DNA of 64,000 nt from Francisella philomiragia subsp. philomiragia ATCC 25015. GTDB taxonomy: Bacteria > Pseudomonadota > Gammaproteobacteria > Francisellales > Francisellaceae. How positions within the stretch are numbered: the stretch's first letter is position 1; each line of letters starts with the position of its first letter. Location: the NCBI RefSeq assembly GCF_000156715.1, contig NZ_DS999311.1, forward strand, positions 285,471 to 349,470, read 5' to 3'. A model generated the notes under the pieces. That model searched no databases. It worked only from the letters and a program-made list of their open reading frames with translations, and was not told the DNA's origin. Made by a program: the position numbers and the translations under genes. This document shows, piece by piece, positions 9,429 through 18,015 of the stretch.

Positions 9429-10322
9429 TTAGTGAGTGATTTTCTTTGCCTCTTTAGAAATATACTCATCATTAGTTTGCCAAAGCTTATTCAACCAAAC
9501 TTGAAAATATTCCTTATCTGTTTCACTAGTAAAATAATCGCCCATAGGCACTTCTGATATTGGAATGAGATCTATTTTAACTTTAATTTTTTTTGTCTTT
9601 CTAATCATATAATCCCATAAAGTTTGCTTAGGATTATCATACACTATAGTGGTATTTAAAACTCCTACCATCCTATCTGAGAGGCTTTTTAAAATAACTG
9701 CTATTCCACCTGCTTTAGGATTAAGCAAGTTTTTGTAAGCGCTTTTAAGAGCTTTGTGAGAAGTATATCTAGTACCCTCAACAAAATTAACGATAGTTGT
9801 TGGTCTAGAGGATAATTTTTTACAATACTCAACTGTTTTCTTAAGATCTTCGCCTTTCTTCTCTGGATGCTTTTTAAGATATTCTTTTTTATAACGCTTC
9901 ATCGCAGGAAACTCTAAAGCCCAGGCAATCAAACCTAATACAGGTATGAAAAAAACCTGAAACTTCATAAAGAATTTAGGAAAGGCTATTTTTTTGTGAA
10001 AAATCATCATCAACACAAAAGTATCAAGCCAACTTTTATGATTACATATAATAAGATATGAACCATTTTTATCTAACTCTTTATTTTGTTCAACCTCAAT
10101 TTTAGTAGGTGAAAAAAACTTAGCAATTAGAATAACAAAACTTACCCATAAGCTCACAGAGTATTGAACAGCCGATGTACAGAAATACCTTATACTCTTT
10201 ATAGGTATCAAAAGCTTAACTAACGAAAAAATAAATACTGGTATAAAAGCAATTATAGCTGTAGACATCAAACATACCAGCGAAAATATTCCATAGTAAG
10301 CGTACTTAATAACATTTATCAT
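9429..10322 (-). CDS. 1-acyl-sn-glycerol-3-phosphate acyltransferase-like membrane protein
   Basis: PlsC-superfamily acyltransferase of 297 residues. Two N-terminal hydrophobic segments (about 8-33 and 50-70) anchor it in the inner membrane. The catalytic NHKSWLD motif (H-x4-D) is near residue 94, and the FVEGTRYT motif (phosphate binding) near residue 175. The longer N-terminus and the KFFMKFQVFFIPVLGLIAWALEF block resemble the YihG/LPLAT AGPAT-like subgroup more than PlsC itself. Acyl donor and acceptor cannot be told from sequence. It stands alone, in the same direction as comEC but 90 bp downstream of it. Confidence 0.85.
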   Translation of the reverse strand: MINVIKYAYYGIFSLVCLMSTAIIAFIPVFIFSLVKLLIPIKSIRYFCTSAVQYSVSLWVSFVILIAKFFSPTKIEVEQNKELDKNGSYLIICNHKSWLDTFVLMMIFHKKIAFPKFFMKFQVFFIPVLGLIAWALEFPAMKRYKKEYLKKHPEKKGEDLKKTVEYCKKLSSRPTTIVNFVEGTRYTSHKALKSAYKNLLNPKAGGIAVILKSLSDRMVGVLNTTIVYDNPKQTLWDYMIRKTKKIKVKIDLIPISEVPMGDYFTSETDKEYFQVWLNKLWQTNDEYISKEAKKITH

Positions 10323-10414
10323 TGAGGATCGTTTAAATTATTGACTGTTAACTTAAATCTTACCATTAATAAAAACTTTTTTGAAAGACTATAAAAAATA
10401 TTAATCATTTTTAA

Positions 10415-12430
10415 CTAATATTTTTTAAACAAAGATCTTATTTTTAAGGTACCATCTTTATCGACACTAATAGTTATAGCTCCATTAGCATATGTATCAA
10501 ATACTCTTATGTTAGTGTTTTTATAAGTCTGTGGATTCAATAGCTGATCTGAGGTATATATAAGGTACTCACTACTAGGTTTAAAAAACTTAGTATCAAT
10601 CACTAAAGGGCTAATCACTATACTTGGATTAATAATTCTATTATACAAAATGTAAATTTGCTGCTGATTCTTAGCATTTGAATTATCTATAAGTAAAAAT
10701 TCCTCGTTATTATATTTAATTGAGATAAAACAACTTGTACCATTTGAAAGGAGTTTAACTTTTGTATTTTGACTTAAGTTGAAGCTATTCTTATAGCTAC
10801 ACTTTTGAAATGGCTTCTCTGTCTTTAAATTTGTAATAATAGTTTTAATAGGAACTATCTGTCTAATAAAATCTGAGTTAAAGCTATCATCATCAGCATC
10901 AACCACAATCATATAGCTAATCTGTTTAACCCCTACCAAACTCAAATAACTACCTAAAGTATTTGATAAAACATAATCATTCGCTAAGTTTTTAGATGAA
11001 ATATATAAAATATTTTGACCATTTTCTTCAACTAGTACTATTTGATTTTTAGTATCAAAAATATGGACTCGAAAATATTGATTCTTTTGTGAAGTGTTTT
11101 CTGAAGATTGCAAAAATACTAAGCATAAAGCTAACCCAAGTACTCTAATTGAATTACTAAATGGAAAAATCACTAAAATAATCCCAAAAATAATAATTAT
11201 AAGACTAAAAAATGAAAAATAACTCCAATACTCAATAAAACCAGCATAGCTTGTCAAAAAGCTTAAATAAGCAATTAATAGTTTAATAACTAAACTAGGA
11301 ATTATCCAAAAGCTTAGCCCAACATAAGAGAGCAGCAAACACACTAACAGTAATGGCACTATAACAAAACTAACCAATGGAATTGCAACGGTATTTGCTA
11401 AAATCGAAATAACTGAGAATCCGCCAAAATAATAAACTGAAATTGGTACTAAAAAGATTGCTAGATAAATTTGTGCAAGTAATGTTTTTACTAATTTTGA
11501 CTTATATTGTTGTAGTACTATAGAGATAATAACCAATAGCATAACAGCTGAAAAACTCAACCATAAGCTCACACTATACATTGATTCAAAATCAACCAAT
11601 ATTATAATGCTTAAAGCAATAATCAGTGATTTAACTATCGAAATACGCTTACCCAAAAGCCAAAATAATACTACCACTAGAAGCATTATTAATGCTCGTT
11701 GTGTTGGTAAGCTAAAACCCGCTAATAAACTATATATAAAAGCTACTACCACAGAGGCAATAACACCGGTATATTGTGCTGGTAACTTGCGACATAAGCG
11801 TGGTGATAATGACCATAAGCCTCTAAAAATAACAAAAGTAATAAAAGCCAAAAGTCCTATGTGTAATCCTGAAATTACCATTAGATGTGATGTACCAGAG
11901 CTTATCAATAGATTTTGCTGAGATTGACTAAATTCTTTATCGCCAATAAGTAATGCTAGAATATAAGGTTTAAGTTCATTTCCTTGCAAATCTTTTTCTA
12001 GTTTATTAAATAAGTAATACCTTATCCTTTCGGGCAAGTATAAGCTTGCAGTACCTTTGTAGATAATATCCGTATTATCCACCATCCGCCCTATGGCAAC
12101 GATATCATTATGATCTAAATATTCAGAATAGTTAAAAGCTTCTACATTATCATACTCATGAGGCTTATATACTTTTGCTTCTAACTCTAGCTTATTTGCT
12201 GGTACTAGATAATGTCGATATGACTTATCAGCCTTTAATAAGATATCGCCATATTTATAACTATGAAAAATAAATTCATACTGGTTATCTTCTAACTTAG
12301 GAATACTATCGACTACACCCACTAATAAAATATTCTGATTATATTTAAAATCTTCAATTTCACCATATGAATAACAAGAGCAAACACTCATAAACAAAAG
12401 CATTATAAGCAAACATTTTTTGTATAACAT
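10415..12430 (-). CDS. comEC: ComEC/Rec2-family DNA uptake channel with degenerate C-terminal domain
   Basis: ComEC is the inner-membrane channel for single-stranded DNA in natural transformation. Residues 1-20 look like a signal or first membrane segment. An OB-like DUF4131 region runs to about 150. The Competence domain follows, with the characteristic SSGTSHLMVISGLHIGLLA segment (about 180-198) and some ten hydrophobic helices to about residue 445. The remaining C-terminal part aligns in position with the metallo-beta-lactamase domain, but the His-rich SHxDxDHxGG motif is missing; the equivalent stretch reads VVDADDDSFNSDF. The protein is probably a transformation channel without a metal-dependent nuclease site. 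It is divergent from the RimK-like gene. Confidence 0.85.
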   Translation of the reverse strand: MLYKKCLLIMLLFMSVCSCYSYGEIEDFKYNQNILLVGVVDSIPKLEDNQYEFIFHSYKYGDILLKADKSYRHYLVPANKLELEAKVYKPHEYDNVEAFNYSEYLDHNDIVAIGRMVDNTDIIYKGTASLYLPERIRYYLFNKLEKDLQGNELKPYILALLIGDKEFSQSQQNLLISSGTSHLMVISGLHIGLLAFITFVIFRGLWSLSPRLCRKLPAQYTGVIASVVVAFIYSLLAGFSLPTQRALIMLLVVVLFWLLGKRISIVKSLIIALSIIILVDFESMYSVSLWLSFSAVMLLVIISIVLQQYKSKLVKTLLAQIYLAIFLVPISVYYFGGFSVISILANTVAIPLVSFVIVPLLLVCLLLSYVGLSFWIIPSLVIKLLIAYLSFLTSYAGFIEYWSYFSFFSLIIIIFGIILVIFPFSNSIRVLGLALCLVFLQSSENTSQKNQYFRVHIFDTKNQIVLVEENGQNILYISSKNLANDYVLSNTLGSYLSLVGVKQISYMIVVDADDDSFNSDFIRQIVPIKTIITNLKTEKPFQKCSYKNSFNLSQNTKVKLLSNGTSCFISIKYNNEEFLLIDNSNAKNQQQIYILYNRIINPSIVISPLVIDTKFFKPSSEYLIYTSDQLLNPQTYKNTNIRVFDTYANGAITISVDKDGTLKIRSLFKKY

Positions 12431-12584
12431 ATGACAAATAACGACTCTTCCCTTATTTTTATATTAGCTTAATTCAACGATAACTAATAGCTCAAAAAAT
12501 ACTAAGTTTAATCATAATAAAAATTCTTGCATTTTATAAAAAAAAGCAGATAATACGCTCGCATTAATCTCAACATAAGGTTAT

Positions 12585-14054
12585 ATGAAACCCTTAAAAA
12601 TACTTATTGATAATCAAGACACATGGTCACCATACTATCCATATTCAAACTTAGAAACTACACATCAATATTTACAAAACATTAGTAACAAGCCTAACTA
12701 TATCATTAACTTATCTGAGCAAATGAATTATCTTGAGCAAGGCTATTACGCTTGTCTTTTAGCACACTCAAATAAAGATACTATTATACCTACTGTTGAA
12801 ACACTCAACAGCATTAGCCACTTTGAAGAAACTCAGTTATCTAACTTAATTAATAGTAGAGAGCATAAATCGTTAAACGCTTTAAATACAAACCTATTAG
12901 CTATCAAGATTTTCTTTGGAATAGCTAACCTAAAAGGTATAGAAAAAATTGCTAAAAGAATATTTGAAAAATATCCAGCACCAATATTAGAAGTAACTTT
13001 AGAAAAGCAAAATTCATTATGGAAAATAAAAACTATTAAGATTGGACATATCTCTTCTCTAAATGACAATGAACAGACTATATTCGCAAATGCCCTTAAT
13101 AATTTTAGTAGCAAAGTTTGGCGTAAGCGAAAAATCAAAAAAAACTATTCCTATGATTTAGCCATATTACATGATCCTAATGAAATATTACCTCCAAGTG
13201 ATGCTAAAGCTCTTAAAAATTTCCAAAAAGCAGCTCACGATTTAGGTATTTATACTGATCTCATTACCAAAGATGATTATATGAGTCTGCTTGAATATGA
13301 TGGACTTTTCATCAGAACAACAACATCTATTAATCACTACAGTTACAGTTTTGCTAAAAAAGCTGAGGACAATAACCTAGTGGTTATAGATGATACAAAA
13401 TCCATAACTTGCTGTACTAACAAGGTTTATTTACATAACCTAATGATTAAAAATAAAATACCAACCCCAGAAGGTAAACTTATTTTTAAAAATGATAACT
13501 TTGCAGCTGAAGAATTAATCAATGAGTTAGGTCTTCCTATAGTTTTGAAAATCCCAGATGGTTCATTTTCAAAAGGTGTTAAAAAAGCTAATTCGGCAGA
13601 GGAACTCAAGCAAATTCTAGATACCATGTTTGAACAATCTTCGATCATAATAGCTCAGAAATATTACTATACTGATTTTGACTGGCGTATTGGTATATTG
13701 AACAATAAGCCAATATATGCGTGTAAATACTTTATGGCGAAAGGACATTGGCAAATAACTAATCATAATAAGAAAACCACTCAGCATGGAAACTCTGAAG
13801 CATTTGCGATCCATCAGGTTGATAAATCTGTGCTAAGGATAGCCCTTAAAGCTGCAAAAACTATCGGCAATGGACTATATGGTATTGATATAAAAGTTGT
13901 AGACAATAAACCTATTATCATAGAAATCAATGATAACCCATCCTTAGATTCGGATATTGAAGATGCTTATATTGGCGACCAACTTTATACGACTATAATG
14001 CTAGAATTTCTAAATAGAATGAACTACAAGAAGTTACCTTATGCAAATATCTAA
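12585..14054 (+). CDS. RimK-like ATP-grasp ligase with N-terminal RLAN-type domain
   Basis: A 489-residue two-part protein. The N-terminal part (about 1-190, ending with SSKVWRKRKIKKNYSYDLAIL) resembles the RimK-like ATP-grasp N-terminal domain. The C-terminal part is an ATP-grasp fold: CTNKVYLHNLMIKNKIPTPEG near residue 270, GLPIVLKIPDGSFSKGVKKA (about 318-337) as the nucleotide-binding loop, and IIEINDNPSLDSDIED (about 444-459) with the metal-binding Glu and Asn. Such enzymes join an amino acid or peptide to a carboxylate using ATP; the substrate here is unknown. The stop codon overlaps the start of the acetyltransferase gene by 14 bp, so the two products are probably made together. An AAGG ribosome binding site precedes the ATG. 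Confidence 0.8.
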   Translation: MKPLKILIDNQDTWSPYYPYSNLETTHQYLQNISNKPNYIINLSEQMNYLEQGYYACLLAHSNKDTIIPTVETLNSISHFEETQLSNLINSREHKSLNALNTNLLAIKIFFGIANLKGIEKIAKRIFEKYPAPILEVTLEKQNSLWKIKTIKIGHISSLNDNEQTIFANALNNFSSKVWRKRKIKKNYSYDLAILHDPNEILPPSDAKALKNFQKAAHDLGIYTDLITKDDYMSLLEYDGLFIRTTTSINHYSYSFAKKAEDNNLVVIDDTKSITCCTNKVYLHNLMIKNKIPTPEGKLIFKNDNFAAEELINELGLPIVLKIPDGSFSKGVKKANSAEELKQILDTMFEQSSIIIAQKYYYTDFDWRIGILNNKPIYACKYFMAKGHWQITNHNKKTTQHGNSEAFAIHQVDKSVLRIALKAAKTIGNGLYGIDIKVVDNKPIIIEINDNPSLDSDIEDAYIGDQLYTTIMLEFLNRMNYKKLPYANI

Positions 14055-14472
14055 GCCTCAATTAACTGATCTTCAAACACTTGTAGAACTTGAGAACTCT
14101 ACTTTTTTGTCTGATAAAATTTCAAAAAAGCAATTTGTCTACAATATTGATAAGCAAAAATACTTTTTTGTAGCTAAAATCAACAATGAACTTGCTGGAT
14201 ATATTTTATGCTTTGAGTATAAAAAAACTATTAGAGTATACTCTCTTGCTGTTAGTAAAAATTATCAAGGTCAAGGTATTGGTAAAAAACTATTAGAATA
14301 CATTTTAAACAACTCTGACAAAAATATTGCACTAGAAGTAAATACAAATAATCTAATAGCTATCTCTTTATATCAGAAGCTAGGATTTGTTATAAATAAG
14401 CAGATTAATAGCTATTATGAGAATGGCGATTCTGCTTATAAAATGATTCTTATAAGAAAAAACTCAAGTTAA
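14041..14472 (+). CDS. GNAT-family N-acetyltransferase
   Basis: A 143-residue GCN5-related acetyltransferase. The acetyl-CoA-binding motif A is clear: YSLAVSKNYQGQGIGKKLLEYI (about 68-89), with Q-G-Q-G-I-G as the pyrophosphate loop. The ALEVNTNNLIAISLYQKLGF segment (about 99-118) is motif B of the RimI-like subgroup. It overlaps the RimK-like ATP-grasp gene by 14 bp, which implies a shared pathway, for example ligation plus acetylation of a peptide or amino acid. True RimI (ribosomal S18 acetylation) is possible, but the pairing argues for something else. Confidence 0.8.
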   Translation: MQISKPQLTDLQTLVELENSTFLSDKISKKQFVYNIDKQKYFFVAKINNELAGYILCFEYKKTIRVYSLAVSKNYQGQGIGKKLLEYILNNSDKNIALEVNTNNLIAISLYQKLGFVINKQINSYYENGDSAYKMILIRKNSS

Positions 14473-14597
14473 TCGACTCTTTCTAAGGTAATTACTATAA
14501 AATCTGCTAAAACATATTGCAAAACATGATTTATAGCGCTAGAATCTCCGCAAAATAAGCGCTACTGTAGTAGCAACCTCTCACAAGGAGGCATCAA

Positions 14598-14636
14598 ATG
14601 TTTATAACTCACACACTACAACCTCCGAGTTGTTAG
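14598..14636 (+). CDS. candidate 12-residue leader peptide (MFITHTLQPPSC)
   Basis: A very short ORF with an almost perfect ribosome binding site, AAGGAGG, ending six bases before ATG. It encodes MFITHTLQPPSC and ends in TAG. CCTCC inside the ORF (14622-14626) can pair with the GGAGG of the ribosome binding site. The last Cys codon lies in a GTTGT segment that can pair either with ACAAC upstream (14618-14622) or with ACAAC downstream (14639-14643). This is the arrangement of a translation-sensing leader. The nearest downstream gene is an ABC permease of nitrate/sulfonate type at 14904. Function is inferred from layout only. Confidence 0.4.
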   Translation: MFITHTLQPPSC

Positions 14637-14655
14637 TCACAACTAACTTCATATA

Positions 14656-14862
14656 ACTAATTTTGTGTAATCAGTTTAAGGGCTATTTTTAACCAAATAT
14701 ATCCTTAGGTTGCCTGTATAGGGATAGTTATATCTAAAGCTAAATTACTTAAAAATAGTCTATTTATTTAATTCAAGATAATGAATTAGAAATAGACTTG
14801 TAATACTTTTATAGCCATTAAGATATATAAGCCCTATAAGTTCATATAATCACAAAATTAGT
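14656..14862. repeat. 207-bp palindromic (MITE-like) element
   Basis: Perfect 12-base terminal inverted repeats, ACTAATTTTGTG at 14656-14667 and its complement at 14851-14862. Partial complementarity continues inward for some 30 more bases, including AGGGCT at 14679 against AGCCCT at 14830. Nested inside is a strong hairpin with arms AGTCTATTT and AAATAGACT (14757-14796). CTATTTTTAA at 14683 is also complementary to TTAAAAATAG near 14750. No reading frame is visible. It lies directly in front of the permease gene at 14904. A non-autonomous transposable element or a structured RNA leader are the two readings; I favour the first. Confidence 0.55.
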
Positions 14863-14903
14863 AACTCTAAGATAACTTGATTCGATTACTAAGGAGAATA
14901 ATA

Positions 14904-16628
14904 ATGTTCGCAAGTTATACAATAACAAAAAAGAGATTTCTACCAAATAAAGCTGATGTGATTATAGTAGCTTTAATATTAGTTGTTAGCGCACTAGCTT
15001 ATTATGCTTGGAATGATATGCATCAATCATTTATTGATGCTTCATCAGTTTCAGCAATATCACTTGATCCAAGCCACTTACCATACTATATGTTGCGTAC
15101 TACTATGCGATTGATTATAGGTATGATATTTTCATTTGCTTTTGCATTGATAGCTGGATATGCATGCGCTAAGAATAAACACTTCGCTAGAGTATGTTTG
15201 CCAATCATAAATTTCCTAGAATCTGCACCTTTATTAGGATTTTTGACATTTACCACCGCGTTTTTTCTTTTTCTATTTCCACACTCAATTATGGGTTTAG
15301 AAGCTGCAGCAATCTTTGGGATATTTACATCTCAAGCTTGGAATATGGCACTAATCTTATACCAAACTATACGAATAGTGCCTGCAGAGCTAACAGAAGC
15401 TGCAACTGCTTTCAAACTCAATGCGTGGCAAAGATTTTGGAAGATTGAACTACCTTATTCGGTACCTGGTTTACTTTGGAATATTATGGTTTCTCAATCA
15501 GCTGCTTGGTTCGCTATCACAGCTAGTGAAGCTATCCCGACTATCACAGGCGATGTTAGCTTACCTGGTATAGGCTCGTATATAGCACTGGCATTAACTG
15601 ACTCAAATATAACAGCTATCTTATATGCTCTTGTGGCCATTATCATTAATATAGCTCTATTTGATCAGCTACTTTTTAGACCTTTAGTCAAATGGTCAGA
15701 GAAGTTCAAATACGAATCTATCAACAATAAAACTACAGACAGCCCTTGGCTTTATCGCTCATATAAAAAATCTCAATTTGTAAATGCTATAAAGCCTATT
15801 TTCAGCACTATTGTATTTTGGTTAATTAATGGCGCTAGCTTTTTAAATAAAAAAATTAATCTCAAATCACCGATTAGAGATATTAAGATATTGAAAAAGC
15901 TTAGCTGTATTGCTTGGTATATAGTAATTATCTCAGCATGTGTATGGGCAGGTAATGCTCTGTGGCACTTCTTCCCAGATGGTGATATGAGTTATTTGAT
16001 ACCACTAATGATAGAGACGACTGTTCGTGTGACTATCGCCATGATGATAAGTGTCGCTATATGCACACCATTAGGCATATGGATAGGTATGTCAAGCAAA
16101 CGTACAAAAGCTATTCAACCAATAATACAAATAGGCGCAGCAATACCACAACCGATATTTTTCCCAATTGTTGCTGTACTTATATTAGGCGGTGGTGGAT
16201 CGCTAAATGTTTGGTGTATTCCATTAATAATGACAGGAACCTCTTGGTATGTACTATTTAATGTAATTGCTGGTGTCTCTAGCTTGCCTACAGAAATAAT
16301 AGAAATGACAAAATCTTTCCATCTAAAAGGTTGGAAATGGTGGTTTAAGTTTGCAATACCTGCTGTATTTCCATATATAGTCTGCGGAATTATTAGTGCT
16401 GCAGGTGGCGCTTGGAACTCGGCAATTGCAGCTGAATTAGTAATATGGGGCTCAAATACTATTAAGGTAGATGGAATTGGCGCACTGGTATCTACCACAA
16501 CAGGCAATAACCAACTTCATGAAGCAGCTCTAGCGGTAGTTGCATTGTGCTCATTAGTGGCTTTGTGTGTGATATTTATCTGGAAGCCATTATATAAACT
16601 TGCTGAAACAAAATACAAATGTAACTAA
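14904..16628 (+). CDS. ABC transporter permease, duplicated (nitrate/sulfonate/taurine-type)
   Basis: A 574-residue inner-membrane protein made of two fused BPD_transp_1 permease domains. Each has an EAA loop that contacts the ATPase: ELTEAATAFKLNAWQRFWKIELP near residue 165 and EIIEMTKSFHLKGWKWWFKFAIP near residue 463. A linker (about 270-330) joins the halves. I start it at ATG 14904, which has an AAGGAG ribosome binding site 7 bases upstream, rather than at the in-frame ATT at 14877. The ATPase gene follows 28 bp later. No periplasmic binding protein gene is nearby. It is paralogous to the permease at 26154-27959. Substrate is unknown. Confidence 0.9.
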   Translation: MFASYTITKKRFLPNKADVIIVALILVVSALAYYAWNDMHQSFIDASSVSAISLDPSHLPYYMLRTTMRLIIGMIFSFAFALIAGYACAKNKHFARVCLPIINFLESAPLLGFLTFTTAFFLFLFPHSIMGLEAAAIFGIFTSQAWNMALILYQTIRIVPAELTEAATAFKLNAWQRFWKIELPYSVPGLLWNIMVSQSAAWFAITASEAIPTITGDVSLPGIGSYIALALTDSNITAILYALVAIIINIALFDQLLFRPLVKWSEKFKYESINNKTTDSPWLYRSYKKSQFVNAIKPIFSTIVFWLINGASFLNKKINLKSPIRDIKILKKLSCIAWYIVIISACVWAGNALWHFFPDGDMSYLIPLMIETTVRVTIAMMISVAICTPLGIWIGMSSKRTKAIQPIIQIGAAIPQPIFFPIVAVLILGGGGSLNVWCIPLIMTGTSWYVLFNVIAGVSSLPTEIIEMTKSFHLKGWKWWFKFAIPAVFPYIVCGIISAAGGAWNSAIAAELVIWGSNTIKVDGIGALVSTTTGNNQLHEAALAVVALCSLVALCVIFIWKPLYKLAETKYKCN

Positions 16629-16656
16629 TCCATAAATATCTAAAAGGAGAATGAAC

Positions 16657-17439
16657 ATGACTGAATTTAAAAATAACACATTAATAAATTGCTACGATAT
16701 TTGCCTAGATTATAAGCAAGATAAAAAGAATATAAAAAGAGTAATCGAAAATCTAACTTTAAAAGTAAGAGAAAATGAGATAATCGCTATAGTTGGTAAA
16801 TCAGGAGCAGGAAAATCTAGTCTTGTAAGAATACTAAGCGGACTATTAAAACCAACTTCTGGAAAACTTTTTTATAAGGGTTCGGCTATTGATGGTCCTT
16901 TAGAAAACATCGGTATGGTTTTTCAAAACTTTGCCCTTCTACCATGGCTAAATGTTTTAGAAAATGTTCTTTTTGGTGCAGACTCTCTTGGCATACCTAG
17001 ATCACAAAGCAAACCTAAAGCTCTTGAGATTATCAAAAAGATTGGCTTAAATGGTTTTGAGGATGCCTATGTAAGTGAACTATCTGGTGGCATGAAACAA
17101 CGCGTAGGATTTGCTAGAGCACTAATGATTGAGCCAGAGATTCTATTTCTTGATGAGCCTTTCTCATCACTTGATATAGTCACTGCTAAAACTCTAAGAG
17201 ATGACATTATGCGTCTATGGCATACTGGTCAAGCTAAGACAAAAGCAATTGTTCTTGTTACACACAATATTGAAGAAGCTGTAAATATGGCAGATAGAGT
17301 AATAATTCTCGATAGTAATCCAGGACGTATAGCATCAGAAAAAACTATAGAACTTAACTATCCTCGTGATCTCGAATGTGATTCAACTAGAATAGTTATT
17401 AAAGATATTAGCTCGACTCTACATGCTATTAATCAGTAA
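16657..17439 (+). CDS. ABC transporter ATP-binding protein (nitrate/sulfonate-type)
   Basis: A 260-residue nucleotide-binding subunit that energises the permease encoded just upstream. Walker A is VGKSGAGKSS (about 46-55) and the Q-loop is VFQNFALLPW. The ABC signature LSGGMKQR lies near residue 143, Walker B ILFLDEPFSSLD near 163, and the switch His in VTHNIEEAV near 202. I start at ATG 16657 because the AAAAGGAGA ribosome binding site is 8 bases from it and too close to the ATG at 16651. Unlike the paralog at 24814-26133 it has no C-terminal extension. Its 3' end overlaps the convergent YggT gene by 7 bp. Confidence 0.92.
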   Translation: MTEFKNNTLINCYDICLDYKQDKKNIKRVIENLTLKVRENEIIAIVGKSGAGKSSLVRILSGLLKPTSGKLFYKGSAIDGPLENIGMVFQNFALLPWLNVLENVLFGADSLGIPRSQSKPKALEIIKKIGLNGFEDAYVSELSGGMKQRVGFARALMIEPEILFLDEPFSSLDIVTAKTLRDDIMRLWHTGQAKTKAIVLVTHNIEEAVNMADRVIILDSNPGRIASEKTIELNYPRDLECDSTRIVIKDISSTLHAINQ

Positions 17440-18002
17440 TGAAAAAACTGTGCAATAATGCTTTGTATGAATATCTGAATACAAAATAGACCAATTAATA
17501 CAATAATTGGAGAAAAATCAAATCCTGAATTAGTTGGTTTGATTATATTTCTAGCTCTTGATAATAATGGTTCCGTAACTTGATATATAACCATAATAAT
17601 TGGATTATAGCCTCCTTGAACAAACCAACTAGATATTGCTCTTATTATTATCAAATATACATACATATTAATAACTGCAAAAACTATATCAATCAGCGGT
17701 TTAAAGAAAATAAACATCAAACTAAGACTTATCCCATTTAATAAGCCTACAAGTAAGTCCTGTACCACAAACACAATATACACAGCTACTATACATGACC
17801 AATCTAGATTCAAAAATCCTGGTATAAATTTTCTGAGAGGTAATATAGCAGCATTTGTCGCACGCATAATCATCTGACAAATTGGATTATAAAAATCTGC
17901 TTTTACCCACTGTAAGAAAAATCTAAACAGTAGTATAAAAGCATAAATGCCAAAGACAATATCTATCAAAAAAGTCGCTACATTAATCAAACCATTTAAC
18001 AT
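17433..18002 (-). CDS. YggT family membrane protein
   Basis: A 189-residue protein with two YggT repeats. Each repeat has a pair of hydrophobic helices around an FLQWVKADFYNPICQMIMRATNAAILPLRKFIP-like block (about 28-60) and its second copy, SSWFVQGGYNPIIMVIYQVTEPLLSRARNIIKP (about 117-149). YggT proteins are small inner-membrane proteins linked loosely to division, osmotic tolerance or membrane protein placement; the precise role is unsettled. It follows the M14 peptidase gene by 13 bp on the same strand, so the two probably form an operon. Confidence 0.9.
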   Translation of the reverse strand: MLNGLINVATFLIDIVFGIYAFILLFRFFLQWVKADFYNPICQMIMRATNAAILPLRKFIPGFLNLDWSCIVAVYIVFVVQDLLVGLLNGISLSLMFIFFKPLIDIVFAVINMYVYLIIIRAISSWFVQGGYNPIIMVIYQVTEPLLSRARNIIKPTNSGFDFSPIIVLIGLFCIQIFIQSIIAQFFHY

Positions 18003-18015
18003 TTATATTTTCCTT

